Positions 17,277 through 25,864 of a stretch of DNA of 64,000 nt are shown piece by piece. Each line of letters starts with the position of its first letter. Within the stretch, counting starts at the first letter, position 1. This DNA is from Rhodobacteraceae bacterium MED-G08 (GTDB lineage: Bacteria; Pseudomonadota; Alphaproteobacteria; Rhodobacterales; Rhodobacteraceae), in assembly GCA_002457055.1 (NCBI GenBank), contig NTKT01000001.1, forward strand, positions 1 to 64,000. Reading direction: 5' to 3'. The translations under genes were made by a program, and so were the position numbers. The notes under the pieces were generated by a model. It was not told the origin of the DNA, did no database searches, and saw only the letters and a program-made list of their open reading frames with translations.

Positions 17277-18335
17277 ATGCTTGAGGCTCTGGATGGAAAT
17301 GAACTTTCGGCTCTTATTGGTTTAATCGGAGGTATTCTTTTAGGATTAGCGGCTCGCATGGGTAGATTTTGTACACTTGGAGCAATTGAAGATGCAACTT
17401 ATGGTGGCTCACAAATAAGGATCCGCATGTGGGCAATCGCACTCGGCCTTAGCATTATATCCGTGCACTTTTTATCAAATTTTGGACTAATTAATAGTTT
17501 AGAAAGTCTATACCTTTCCAGTGAATGGAACCCATATTCTTCAATAGTAGGAGGTCTTCTTTTTGGATATGGAATGGCAATCTGTGGCAATTGTGGATAT
17601 GGAGCTCTAGCTCGTCTCGGAGGAGGTGACTTACGCTCATTTGTAATTGTTTTAGTGATGGGAGTTTCTGCTTATATCACCATATCCGGGCCACTAGCAA
17701 AAACACGCGTGAGCTTATTTCCTGTGATGCCACTGGAGTCTCCCACCCCACCAAGTTTATCATACCTTGGGTTTCATAGCTTTGGAATTAATCCAGTACT
17801 TGGAGGTTCAATAATAGGAGTAATTTTTCTAATTTACGGCTTTTATAACTGGAAAAACAAAATACAATGCAGCTCTATTTTTTGGTCGGTAATTGTAGCG
17901 ATAGCTATTGTTGCTGGGTGGCTAGGGACATCATGGGTAGCTTCGATATCATACGAGCCAAGTGCAATTCAGTCTTTCACATTTGTTGCACCAGTAGGTG
18001 AAACTATTCTTTACGCCATGTACGGAAGTGCCATGAATATAAAGTTTGGTATCGGAGCAGTACTCGGAGTACTAATTGGTGCGTTTATCGGCTCTCTGAT
18101 AAAAGGTCATTTTCGCTGGGAAGCATGTGAAGACCCACGAGAACTGAAGCGTCAAATCCTTGGCGCCTCAATAATGGGAGTTGGCGCTGTAATATCTTTC
18201 GGCTGCTCTGTTGGCCAAGGCTTAACAGCATTCAGCACTCTAAGTTATTCTGCTCCAATAACATTATTCTGCATATTTGTAGGAGCGCGAATTGGTCTTT
18301 TTCAACTGATTGAGGGATTTCGGCTAGCCGAGTGA
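17277..18335 (+). CDS. YeeE/YedE family thiosulfate importer (TsuA-like)
   Basis: This ~352-residue inner-membrane protein has about nine hydrophobic helices and the conserved cysteine-containing motifs of the YeeE/YedE (TsuA) family: MGRFCTLGAIEDATYGG (Cys32), AICGNCGYGALARLGGGDLR and SFGCSVGQGLTAFSTLS. In characterised members these cysteines relay thiosulfate across the membrane. Next to soxR it probably imports thiosulfate, or a related sulfur species, into the cytoplasm. The ATG at 17277 has GGGAG upstream; a GTG at 17259 is possible. Its 3' end overlaps ribE, on the other strand, by 34 bp. Confidence 0.88.
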   Translation: MLEALDGNELSALIGLIGGILLGLAARMGRFCTLGAIEDATYGGSQIRIRMWAIALGLSIISVHFLSNFGLINSLESLYLSSEWNPYSSIVGGLLFGYGMAICGNCGYGALARLGGGDLRSFVIVLVMGVSAYITISGPLAKTRVSLFPVMPLESPTPPSLSYLGFHSFGINPVLGGSIIGVIFLIYGFYNWKNKIQCSSIFWSVIVAIAIVAGWLGTSWVASISYEPSAIQSFTFVAPVGETILYAMYGSAMNIKFGIGAVLGVLIGAFIGSLIKGHFRWEACEDPRELKRQILGASIMGVGAVISFGCSVGQGLTAFSTLSYSAPITLFCIFVGARIGLFQLIEGFRLAE

Positions 18336-18937
18336 GCGGTCTCTTCATTCACTTCTTTCAATCGTGCCACGTAGCGAGCCAGCGTATCAATCTCTAAGTT
18401 TAAATGGTCACCAATTTTTGAAGAGCCCCAAGTAGTTACTTCTTTAGTATGTGGAATTACATTTACTCCAAATTTTGATGAATGAACCTCGTTTACAGTT
18501 AGAGAAGTTCCATTTAGGGCGACCGACCCTTTTGGAGCAATAAATTTTTGCAAATCTGAGGGTGCTAAAAAAACAAACCTAGTACTGTCGCCTTCATCCT
18601 TCATATCGACTATTTCAACGACCCCGTCGACATGCCCAGACACTATATGCCCCCCAAGCTCATCTCCAACTCTAAGAGCTCTTTCCAGGTTAAGGCTCGT
18701 TCCAATCACCCATGTGTTAAATTTCAAGTGGGTCTTTTCAACACTTTCTGCGCTAATCTCTACGTCAAACCAATTAGAACCAGTATTGATTACTGTTAAA
18801 CAAATTCCGTCACATGCAATAGAAGCACCGATCGCTACAGTACTCATATCATAATTTGTCTCTACACGTGCCCTTAAATCGCCTCGCTTTTCAAGCTCAA
18901 TAATTCTTCCTATGTCGGTTATTATTCCAGTGAACAT
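18302..18937 (-). CDS. ribE: Riboflavin synthase alpha subunit
   Basis: Riboflavin synthase converts two 6,7-dimethyl-8-ribityllumazine molecules into riboflavin and a pyrimidine. The 211-residue protein begins with the typical MFTGIITDIG and has two lumazine-binding repeats, each with an S-x-A/S-C-G/D-type segment (IACDGICLTV; GSVALNGTSLTVNEV) and HIVSGHVDG in the second. It follows ribD after a 148-bp gap with no visible FMN riboswitch. Length is normal for the family (about 200). Confidence 0.95.
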   Translation of the reverse strand: MFTGIITDIGRIIELEKRGDLRARVETNYDMSTVAIGASIACDGICLTVINTGSNWFDVEISAESVEKTHLKFNTWVIGTSLNLERALRVGDELGGHIVSGHVDGVVEIVDMKDEGDSTRFVFLAPSDLQKFIAPKGSVALNGTSLTVNEVHSSKFGVNVIPHTKEVTTWGSSKIGDHLNLEIDTLARYVARLKEVNEETAHSASRNPSIS

Positions 18938-19085
18938 GCTACAATCCTTCCGACCTATTTTTTGAAAATTAGAATTTCAATACCTAACTAATCTGGATAT
19001 CTGGAACTTACCTAGTTAAAAGCAAGATTAGAAGTGCTAGTTTCAAACTAAATTGTTATGATTTTTATACTTTTCTAGAGCTTGA

Positions 19086-20189
19086 TTATTTTACAAACCA
19101 TCGGGTCATTATATCACCACCCAGAGTTACGGATTCCATTAACTCTAAACGTCTAGCGTCTTGGAGTTTATCAAGTCCTAACGATGCAACTGTCGGCAAA
19201 CCATCCTCTCCTATAATGATTCCTGCTGTGAAAATAATCAATTCATCTACAAGATTGTTTGACAGCAAGCCTGCGGCTAGATTACTCCCACCTTCGCAAT
19301 AAACTGAAGTAAGCCCTTCAAGTGCCAAGTTTTTAAGTGCGTTTTTGAGTACAATCTTACCATTGTTAGATTTTGCTTCCAGCAGCTTTGCTCCCTCTTT
19401 GGCCCATGTCTCTTTTGTTCCTTCATTTGTATCAGCACCATGGATGATCCAAGTGGGATGTGCCTTCATAGAAGTGAATATTCTGCTATCGTGAGGTAGG
19501 TTGATTTTATTCGAAATTAGCACTCGAACAGGGTTTGCTGAACGCGCAATATTTCTTACAGTCAGTCTTGGATTATCTTTCCGAACGGTTCCTGCACCAA
19601 CCATTATTGCGTCGTTAGACGATCGTTGAAGGTGGACTACTTCTCGCGATTTCTCATTTGTAATCCACTGACTGTCACCTGTTCGTGTAGCAATCCGCCC
19701 ATCAAGACTAGTTGCTAATTTTAAAGTTACCTTAGGTCTACTTTCGTTAATTTTAGTCAAAAAACCACTATGATCATATTTTGCTTTTTCAGAAAGAACC
19801 CCAGTTGTGACTTTAATTCCAGCTGATTTTAACATTAACAAACCAGAACCGTTCACACGCGGATCATCATCTCTAATTGCCACTACAACATGGGCAACAC
19901 CTGCATCTATTAGAGCTTTTGCACAAGAACCTGTCTGGCCCTCATGCGAGCAGGGCTCCAATGTTACAAAAACAGTTGCTCCTTCAGCCCGATTACCAGC
20001 TTGGGCCAATGCCTGAGTCTCGGCATGTGGCCTACCACCATCCCCAGTATTTCCTCTCCCAACTACAACACCATCGTCCACAATAACGCAGCCGACTGAG
20101 GGATTAGGCCAGGTTTTACCAAGCCCGCGGCGACCAAGAGACAAAGCTACAGACATATAATGTTCATAAGCCAATGACTGACTAACCAT
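19086..20189 (-). CDS. ribD: Bifunctional riboflavin biosynthesis deaminase/reductase RibD
   Basis: RibD deaminates and then reduces the GTP-derived pyrimidine intermediate of riboflavin synthesis. The 367-residue protein has an N-terminal zinc deaminase domain (HAETQAL; PCSHEGQTGSCAKALI) and a C-terminal NADPH reductase domain (RPKVTLKLATSLDGRIAT; SVYCEGGSNLAAGLL). It lies 8 bp after nrdR, a pairing common in proteobacteria, and precedes ribE. Confidence 0.96.
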   Translation of the reverse strand: MVSQSLAYEHYMSVALSLGRRGLGKTWPNPSVGCVIVDDGVVVGRGNTGDGGRPHAETQALAQAGNRAEGATVFVTLEPCSHEGQTGSCAKALIDAGVAHVVVAIRDDDPRVNGSGLLMLKSAGIKVTTGVLSEKAKYDHSGFLTKINESRPKVTLKLATSLDGRIATRTGDSQWITNEKSREVVHLQRSSNDAIMVGAGTVRKDNPRLTVRNIARSANPVRVLISNKINLPHDSRIFTSMKAHPTWIIHGADTNEGTKETWAKEGAKLLEAKSNNGKIVLKNALKNLALEGLTSVYCEGGSNLAAGLLSNNLVDELIIFTAGIIIGEDGLPTVASLGLDKLQDARRLELMESVTLGGDIMTRWFVK

Positions 20190-20197
20190 GCTAAAGG

Positions 20198-20662
20198 CTA
20201 TTCTTCGACTGGTTTTGGGCGTAGCTCACTAACAAATTTGTCAAAATCATCTGGGTTTTGAAAATTCTTATAAACACTCGCAAACCGAACATAGGCAACA
20301 GTGTCAATCCGCGCCAAGGATTCCATAACAATTTCACCAATTTGATTGGAGGGAATATCTGTTTCGCCCGAGCTTTCCAATCTGCGCACAATTCCAGAGA
20401 TCATTTGATCCATGCGCTCATGCTCAACTGGTCTCTTTTGCAGCGCAATTCGAATAGATCTTTCAAGCTTTGCTCTATCAAATTCTTCTCGACGCCCACT
20501 AGACTTTATGACTACTAGGTCCCGCAATTGCACCCGCTCATACGTTGTAAATCGGCCTCCGCAAGCGGAGCAAAATCTTCGTCTGCGAATTGATACATGA
20601 TCTTCAGCAGGCCTGGAGTCCTTGACTTGAGTATCAATATTACCACAAAAAGGGCAGCGCAT
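20198..20662 (-). CDS. nrdR: Transcriptional repressor NrdR
   Basis: NrdR represses ribonucleotide reductase genes in response to adenine nucleotides. From the ATG at 20662 (GGAAG upstream) the protein has 154 residues. It starts with the zinc ribbon [18 protein letters not shown] and [18 protein letters not shown] and continues with an ATP-cone domain ([17 protein letters not shown]). A TTG further upstream overlaps the ribosome-binding site. It is probably co-transcribed with ribD. No ribonucleotide reductase gene is in the window. Confidence 0.95.
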   Translation of the reverse strand: MRCPFCGNIDTQVKDSRPAEDHVSIRRRRFCSACGGRFTTYERVQLRDLVVIKSSGRREEFDRAKLERSIRIALQKRPVEHERMDQMISGIVRRLESSGETDIPSNQIGEIVMESLARIDTVAYVRFASVYKNFQNPDDFDKFVSELRPKPVEE

Positions 20663-20774
20663 TGATCTTCCTTTCAATCAGTTTCATCGAGCATGGGCTG
20701 TTGTTCCCAGCTTTCTACCAACAACATATTGTGTCATCATACTATTTGATACACTTTTTTTTCTTCTAGTAAAA

Positions 20775-21194
20775 TTATATGTCGCTTTGCAGCTTTGCTA
20801 CAACTTCTCTAATCTTTGGAGCTTTCCTATGTTCAAATAAATATATGCCTTGCCATGATCCTAGAGCCAATTCGCCTTTTATTACAGGAATGGTCAAGGA
20901 AACTTGACCCAGAGAGGCTTTTATATGCGCTGGCATGTCATCTTCACCCTCGTACCGGTGTGTAAGGTAACTCATGCTGGGATCTGAACTTGACGAAACT
21001 AATCGCTGAAAAAAATTATTCAGATCGGTTTTTACTTCCGGATCAAAATTCTCCTGAATGAGTAGACTTGCGGAAGTATGTTTCACAAACAGATGCAATA
21101 TACCGTCACCAAAAACCCAACTCTTTAGGTCATCGGTAAACTCATAAAGGCCTGATCCCTTTGTATTGATTACGATCTTTTTAAGTTTCGCCAA
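20775..21194 (-). CDS. yjbQ: YjbQ/UPF0047 family protein
   Basis: The 139-residue protein matches the YjbQ (UPF0047) family, with the signature VKHTSASLLIQENFDPEV and, near the end, GSWQGIYLFEHRKAP. Members have weak thiamine-phosphate synthase activity in complementation tests, but the physiological role is not settled. Conserved His residues (HTSAS, HRYEGEDDMPAHIK, EHR) suggest a metal site. It sits 29 bp after rpoD on the same strand and may be read through from it. Confidence 0.88.
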   Translation of the reverse strand: MAKLKKIVINTKGSGLYEFTDDLKSWVFGDGILHLFVKHTSASLLIQENFDPEVKTDLNNFFQRLVSSSSDPSMSYLTHRYEGEDDMPAHIKASLGQVSLTIPVIKGELALGSWQGIYLFEHRKAPKIREVVAKLQSDI

Positions 21195-21223
21195 ATTTCC
21201 TGTTTACCACTAAAATTAACGCT

Positions 21224-23203
21224 CTACTGGTCCAAGAAACTTCTTAACTTACGAGACCGACTAGGATGTTTCAGTTTCCTAAGAGCTTTGGCTTCAATTT
21301 GCCTAATCCGCTCTCTCGTCACACTGAATTGCTGGCCTACTTCTTCTAACGTGTGATCAGTATTCATACCAATACCAAACCTCATTCGCAAAACACGTTC
21401 TTCACGAGGCGTTAGTGATGATAATACTCTAGTCGTCGTTTCTTTAAGATTTTCTTGAATCGCACTGTCGAGAGGCAGAACTGCATTTTTATCTTCTATA
21501 AAATCTCCAAGCTGACTATCCTCCTCATCACCAATAGGCGTTTCGAGTGAGATAGGTTCTTTAGCAATTTTCATAACCTTGCGAACTTTTTCAAGCGGCA
21601 TCTGTAGCTTTTCTGCCAACTCCTCGGGAGTAGGTTCTCGACCTATCTCGTGCAGCATTTGACGGCCAGTCCTGACCAACTTGTTTATAGTCTCAATCAT
21701 ATGGACAGGAATCCGAATTGTTCGTGCTTGATCTGCTATCGAACGAGTAATGGCCTGCCGAATCCACCAAGTGGCATATGTCGAAAATTTATAACCACGC
21801 CTATACTCAAATTTATCAACCGCCTTCATTAACCCAATGTTACCCTCTTGAATCAAATCAAGAAACTGTAAGCCACGATTTGTGTATTTTTTTGCAATCG
21901 AAATCACCAACCTTAGATTAGCTTCAACCATTTCTCTTTTCGCTTGGCGGGCTTCCTTCTCACCTTTTTGGACTTGTGCTACGATCCTACGAAACTCTGC
22001 TATATCCAATCCAATATACTGGCCGACCTGCGCCATATCCGCCCTGAGTTCTTCCGCTTTTTCACGCGACTTTTCGATAAACATTTGCCAGCCACGACCA
22101 CTTTTTTCCGCCATGCGATCCAACCACCCAGGATCCAATTCATGACCTCGATACTCTTCAATGAAATCCCGACGGTTTATACGTGCCTGATCAGCCAACT
22201 TGACCATCGCCCCATCGATTTGCATAATTCTACGATTGATACCGTATAGCTGATCGATAAGTGCCTCTATTCTGTTATTATGAAGATGTAATTCGTTTAC
22301 AAGCTGCACAATTTCAGCTCTCAGCAACTGATATGTTTCCTCTTCATCAGTAGTAAAATTCATGCTCTTGTTCAAAGCTGCAGAAATGCGAACGTCCTGC
22401 ATTGTAGAAAGACGCTCGTAGTCATCCGCTATACGGTCTAAAGTTTCTAAAGCTTGAGGTTTAAGGGCAGCTTCCATAGCAGCCAAAGACATATTTGAAT
22501 GTTCATCATCCTCGTCATCATCGTCGTCATGAATAATCGGATTTCCATCAGCATCTAATTCTGGCTCATTATTTTTTACTGCCGCCTTTTCAGCAGTCAC
22601 ATTTGCAGTATCTATAACTGGCTCATCATCTTCGCCTAGCTGATTTCCGAAAGTTGCTTCAAGATCTATGACATCCCTAAGCAAAATATCTTCATTAAGC
22701 AATTCATCGCGCCATATTGTTATAGCTTGAAAAGTTAGAGGACTTTCGCACAACCCTGAAATCATTGTATTTCGACCAGCCTCGATGCGCTTGGCAATCG
22801 CAATTTCACCTTCTCTGCTGAGTAATTCAACGGATCCCATTTCCCGCAAGTACATGCGAACAGGATCATCTGTTCTATCTAACTTTTCAGTGTCTCCTGA
22901 TGAAAGAGCAACATCCTTGGTTCCGGCTGTTGTTACTAGTTCAGTATTTCTATTATCTTCTTCTTCAGCCTCATCATCTTCGATAATATTTATCCCCATC
23001 TCCGATAACATCGACATAACATCTTCAATTTGTTCCGACGATACTTGATCGGGAGGCAATACATTGTTTAATTGATCATATGTGATGTACCCACGCTCAC
23101 GAGCCTCTGCGATCATCTTCTTGACTGCAGATTGACTCATATCTAGGGAGAGATCTGCTTCTTGATCTTCTGATTTTTTATCCTCAGTATCTTTGGCGGC
23201 CAT
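21224..23203 (-). CDS. rpoD: RNA polymerase primary sigma factor RpoD
   Basis: This is the housekeeping sigma-70 factor (659 residues). Region 1.1 lies at the N terminus ([23 protein letters not shown], in part). An acidic linker at about residues 220-240 contains [12 protein letters not shown], followed by the non-conserved domain. Regions 2.1-2.4 contain [18 protein letters not shown], and region 4.2 ends with [19 protein letters not shown]. It follows dnaG by about 107 bp, the common dnaG-rpoD pairing. An ATG preceded by GGGAG fits the start. Confidence 0.97.
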   Translation of the reverse strand: MAAKDTEDKKSEDQEADLSLDMSQSAVKKMIAEARERGYITYDQLNNVLPPDQVSSEQIEDVMSMLSEMGINIIEDDEAEEEDNRNTELVTTAGTKDVALSSGDTEKLDRTDDPVRMYLREMGSVELLSREGEIAIAKRIEAGRNTMISGLCESPLTFQAITIWRDELLNEDILLRDVIDLEATFGNQLGEDDEPVIDTANVTAEKAAVKNNEPELDADGNPIIHDDDDDEDDEHSNMSLAAMEAALKPQALETLDRIADDYERLSTMQDVRISAALNKSMNFTTDEEETYQLLRAEIVQLVNELHLHNNRIEALIDQLYGINRRIMQIDGAMVKLADQARINRRDFIEEYRGHELDPGWLDRMAEKSGRGWQMFIEKSREKAEELRADMAQVGQYIGLDIAEFRRIVAQVQKGEKEARQAKREMVEANLRLVISIAKKYTNRGLQFLDLIQEGNIGLMKAVDKFEYRRGYKFSTYATWWIRQAITRSIADQARTIRIPVHMIETINKLVRTGRQMLHEIGREPTPEELAEKLQMPLEKVRKVMKIAKEPISLETPIGDEEDSQLGDFIEDKNAVLPLDSAIQENLKETTTRVLSSLTPREERVLRMRFGIGMNTDHTLEEVGQQFSVTRERIRQIEAKALRKLKHPSRSRKLRSFLDQ

Positions 23204-23310
23204 TCACAACTCCCAATAATGTTGAATGATTCGTTTTGCGAGAATCAATATACAAATTCACTGATTCGGCCACCCAAATGAACGATAAAAAACATTTTTT
23301 GTCGGCTCAG

Positions 23311-25248
23311 TTAGCTTTTTTTCTTTCCAAAGCTAATGGTTTTCCGGATTTCATCTAGTTTGAGACGTTCTTCTCGGTTTATGTTCAAACCGTTTTGCGC
23401 TTGCTCATAGTTGATTGTATCCTCCTGAACGGAACTAACTGTTCGCTGTTTTGCGTTGTTTGCCATTTCAAGTCTAGAGAAGTCTCTTTCATGCCATTCT
23501 TCGGGTGGTGTATTATTAATTTCATCCACTTCTACTGATAGACCTCGTTCACTATTGAGCTTTGCAAGTTCCTCCCTCAGAGTTTGTTGACCCATTTCTA
23601 TTGTACCTTTTACGCGAAGACAGGGTAAAACTCTCAGGTGTGATAAGCTCAAAAGTTTCTCAACTTTCTCACCACCAATTTTCTCCATAAGTTTATTCTT
23701 TATTTCGGTTTTGGTTCCTTTGTCTATTTTGACCAGTTCCTTTAGGATCAAATCACAATCGGGACTTGCGAGATCTATCATTACTAACTCATCGTAGAAT
23801 ATCTCAATCAGTTCCGGAAAATTCATCAAGACCGCTATAATTGTAGACTCGCGAATTTGCGCTGATACTGTTTTTTCGTCTGCCGCCACTAAGAAAGATG
23901 ACTTCGTATCGCTTTGTGGCATCAATCTAGAATTACTTTTAAATTCAGTCTTTCCGGTATTTTGTCTTCCAAAAAATTGCCTACGGGCTTGAAAAAGTGC
24001 ATCCCTATAGTGATTTTTAAGATTTTTTTCCTTTATTAATGCAATCGCATCCGCGAGGGATTTATCCAATCCAGCTCGCCTCTCGGGACTATCGAAGCTT
24101 TTACTTTCTGTTTCTCTTCTCCAGATCAAATCTACCATAGGAACTGCTTCATCGATTAGATTTTTAAATACGGAAGCCCCGTCATTTCGAATTAAGTCGT
24201 CAGGATCCTTACCCTCTGGCATAATTGAAAACCTCAATGCCTTACCAGTTCTAAGAAGTGGGAGAGAAAGGTCAATTAATCTGTAGGCAGCACGCAATCC
24301 TGCTTTGTCACCATCCAAAGCGATAATTGGCTCGGGTGATATACGCCACATAAGTTGCAATTGTTTTTCAGTAATCGCAGTACCAAGCGGAGCGATAGCT
24401 CCATTAAAATTTCCTGAATCTAGGGCAATTACATCCATATACCCTTCGGTAACAATCAAGGGCTCACCCCTTCCAACAGCAGACCTTGCACTTACTAAGT
24501 TATAAAGATTACTACCTTTATCAAACAAAGGTGTTTCAGGAGAATTAAGATATTTTGCCCTAGCCGCAGGGTCCAGAGATCTTCCGCCAAATGCAATACA
24601 CCGTCCCCTGCTGTCACGAATTGGGAACATTACTCGCCCCCGAAAACGATCATATAACCGATTACTCTCATCAGATTTTACAGACATGCCAGTTTCAATA
24701 ATTGCTTCCAAATCATAACCCTTGTCTATCAATTTCTGAGTAAGAATAGTTTGATCTGCAGGCGCAAAACCTATTTCAAAACGCTCAATAGCATCTGAAC
24801 AAATTCCACGCTTTTTTAAATACTCGAGTGCATGCTTTCCCTGATTTGAATTAAGTGTGAGGCGAAAAAAATTTACAGATTGCTCCATAATCTCGAGCAA
24901 TATTTTATTTCGATCGGCTTTTTCTTTGGACTTTGGATCAAATTCAGGCATCTGAAGGCCAACTTCTGAAGCTAGGATCTCTACCGCCTCAATAAAGTTT
25001 ACATTCTCTGTTTCTTTAATAAAACCGATCGCATCACCTTTAGCTTGACAACCAAAACAGTAATAAAACCCTTTATTATCATCCACATGAAAACTTGCTG
25101 TTTTTTCTTGATGAAAAGGACAGGGAGCCCACATATCCCCTCTAGCCTGATTGGATTTACGCAAATCCCACTGGACTTTACGCCCCACTACATCAGAGAG
25201 GCAAATTCTAGACCTAAGTTCATCTAAGAATCCATTCGGCAAGCTCAT
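23311..25248 (-). CDS. dnaG: DNA primase
   Basis: DnaG makes RNA primers at the replication fork. The 645-residue protein has the N-terminal CHC2 zinc finger (CPFHQEKTASFHV then FYYCFGC), the TOPRIM catalytic core (LIVTEGYMDVIAL; EPIIALDGDKAG; PEGKDPDDLI) and a C-terminal helicase-binding region that is less conserved. It is immediately upstream of rpoD on the same strand. rpsU is not adjacent, unlike in gammaproteobacteria. Confidence 0.97.
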   Translation of the reverse strand: MSLPNGFLDELRSRICLSDVVGRKVQWDLRKSNQARGDMWAPCPFHQEKTASFHVDDNKGFYYCFGCQAKGDAIGFIKETENVNFIEAVEILASEVGLQMPEFDPKSKEKADRNKILLEIMEQSVNFFRLTLNSNQGKHALEYLKKRGICSDAIERFEIGFAPADQTILTQKLIDKGYDLEAIIETGMSVKSDESNRLYDRFRGRVMFPIRDSRGRCIAFGGRSLDPAARAKYLNSPETPLFDKGSNLYNLVSARSAVGRGEPLIVTEGYMDVIALDSGNFNGAIAPLGTAITEKQLQLMWRISPEPIIALDGDKAGLRAAYRLIDLSLPLLRTGKALRFSIMPEGKDPDDLIRNDGASVFKNLIDEAVPMVDLIWRRETESKSFDSPERRAGLDKSLADAIALIKEKNLKNHYRDALFQARRQFFGRQNTGKTEFKSNSRLMPQSDTKSSFLVAADEKTVSAQIRESTIIAVLMNFPELIEIFYDELVMIDLASPDCDLILKELVKIDKGTKTEIKNKLMEKIGGEKVEKLLSLSHLRVLPCLRVKGTIEMGQQTLREELAKLNSERGLSVEVDEINNTPPEEWHERDFSRLEMANNAKQRTVSSVQEDTINYEQAQNGLNINREERLKLDEIRKTISFGKKKS

Positions 25249-25309
25249 GATTAATCATCAGTCTTTCTTGTATGGTTGTCCAGTCAAACACTTAATCAAT
25301 AATAGCAAC

Positions 25310-25864
25310 CTAAAAATTTTGTTTAATGACATTCACAGTCTTTTTCATTGAATGCGTTATTTCACTAACCAATGTCTGTGACATTGACCTATAACCGTAT
25401 ATATCAAATTGCTCTTTACCGCTTCTATGAATGGTTACATGCAATAACCCCAGCATGGATCTAGCAACATACCCAGTTTTAAACTTGCTGAAGCGAACAT
25501 CAATTGGACAGAGACGCTGCAATACCTCTTCCACATATTTGCCTTTAAACCTTAACGAACACCAAGCATCACTTTGATCAATAACGGCGGCTAAATCAGT
25601 TAGTGCGAGATTAGGTTTTTCGCCGACTAACAAAGTGAAACTTCCAAACCAAATAGCTCTTACCCCTGAATTTCCCGTAGCCCTGCAAACCTTGGGCAGA
25701 AGTATCCCGTGGTTTTCTTTTAGAATTGCAGAGCATTTTTTTTCAAATCCAGGATATGGTGAGATTGAAAAAAGGTAAGAGGGGTCCAATTCGACGAGTT
25801 CTAATCCATCAAATTTTACAGGGCATAACCCTGCCGCAGGACTTAATGCCGATAAACTACGCAT
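25310..25864 (-). CDS. soxG: Heterotetrameric sarcosine oxidase gamma subunit
   Basis: This is the small gamma subunit (about 184 residues from the ATG at 25864) of heterotetrameric sarcosine oxidase. The start codon overlaps the end of the alpha-subunit gene by 8 bp (ATGCGTAG), which supports this start over the longer frame at 25912 and indicates translational coupling. It contains GVRAIWFGSFTLLV, SDAWCSLRFKGK and a C-terminal SRP-like RSGKEQFDIYGYRSM. It completes the soxB-D-A-G operon. Identification rests mostly on position and weak family likeness. Confidence 0.85.
   Translation of the reverse strand: MRSLSALSPAAGLCPVKFDGLELVELDPSYLFSISPYPGFEKKCSAILKENHGILLPKVCRATGNSGVRAIWFGSFTLLVGEKPNLALTDLAAVIDQSDAWCSLRFKGKYVEEVLQRLCPIDVRFSKFKTGYVARSMLGLLHVTIHRSGKEQFDIYGYRSMSQTLVSEITHSMKKTVNVIKQNF

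Noticed and set aside
18938-19085. FMN riboswitch before ribE
   Set aside because: The 148-bp gap after ribD lacks the conserved RFN element sequence blocks, and the gene order nrdR-ribD-ribE has no leader of sufficient length elsewhere.
23282-23305. Hairpin between dnaG and rpoD as terminator
   Set aside because: The CGA-AAAAAA/TTTTTT-TCG pairing is almost all A-T with mismatches, too weak to call; dnaG and rpoD are probably partly co-transcribed.
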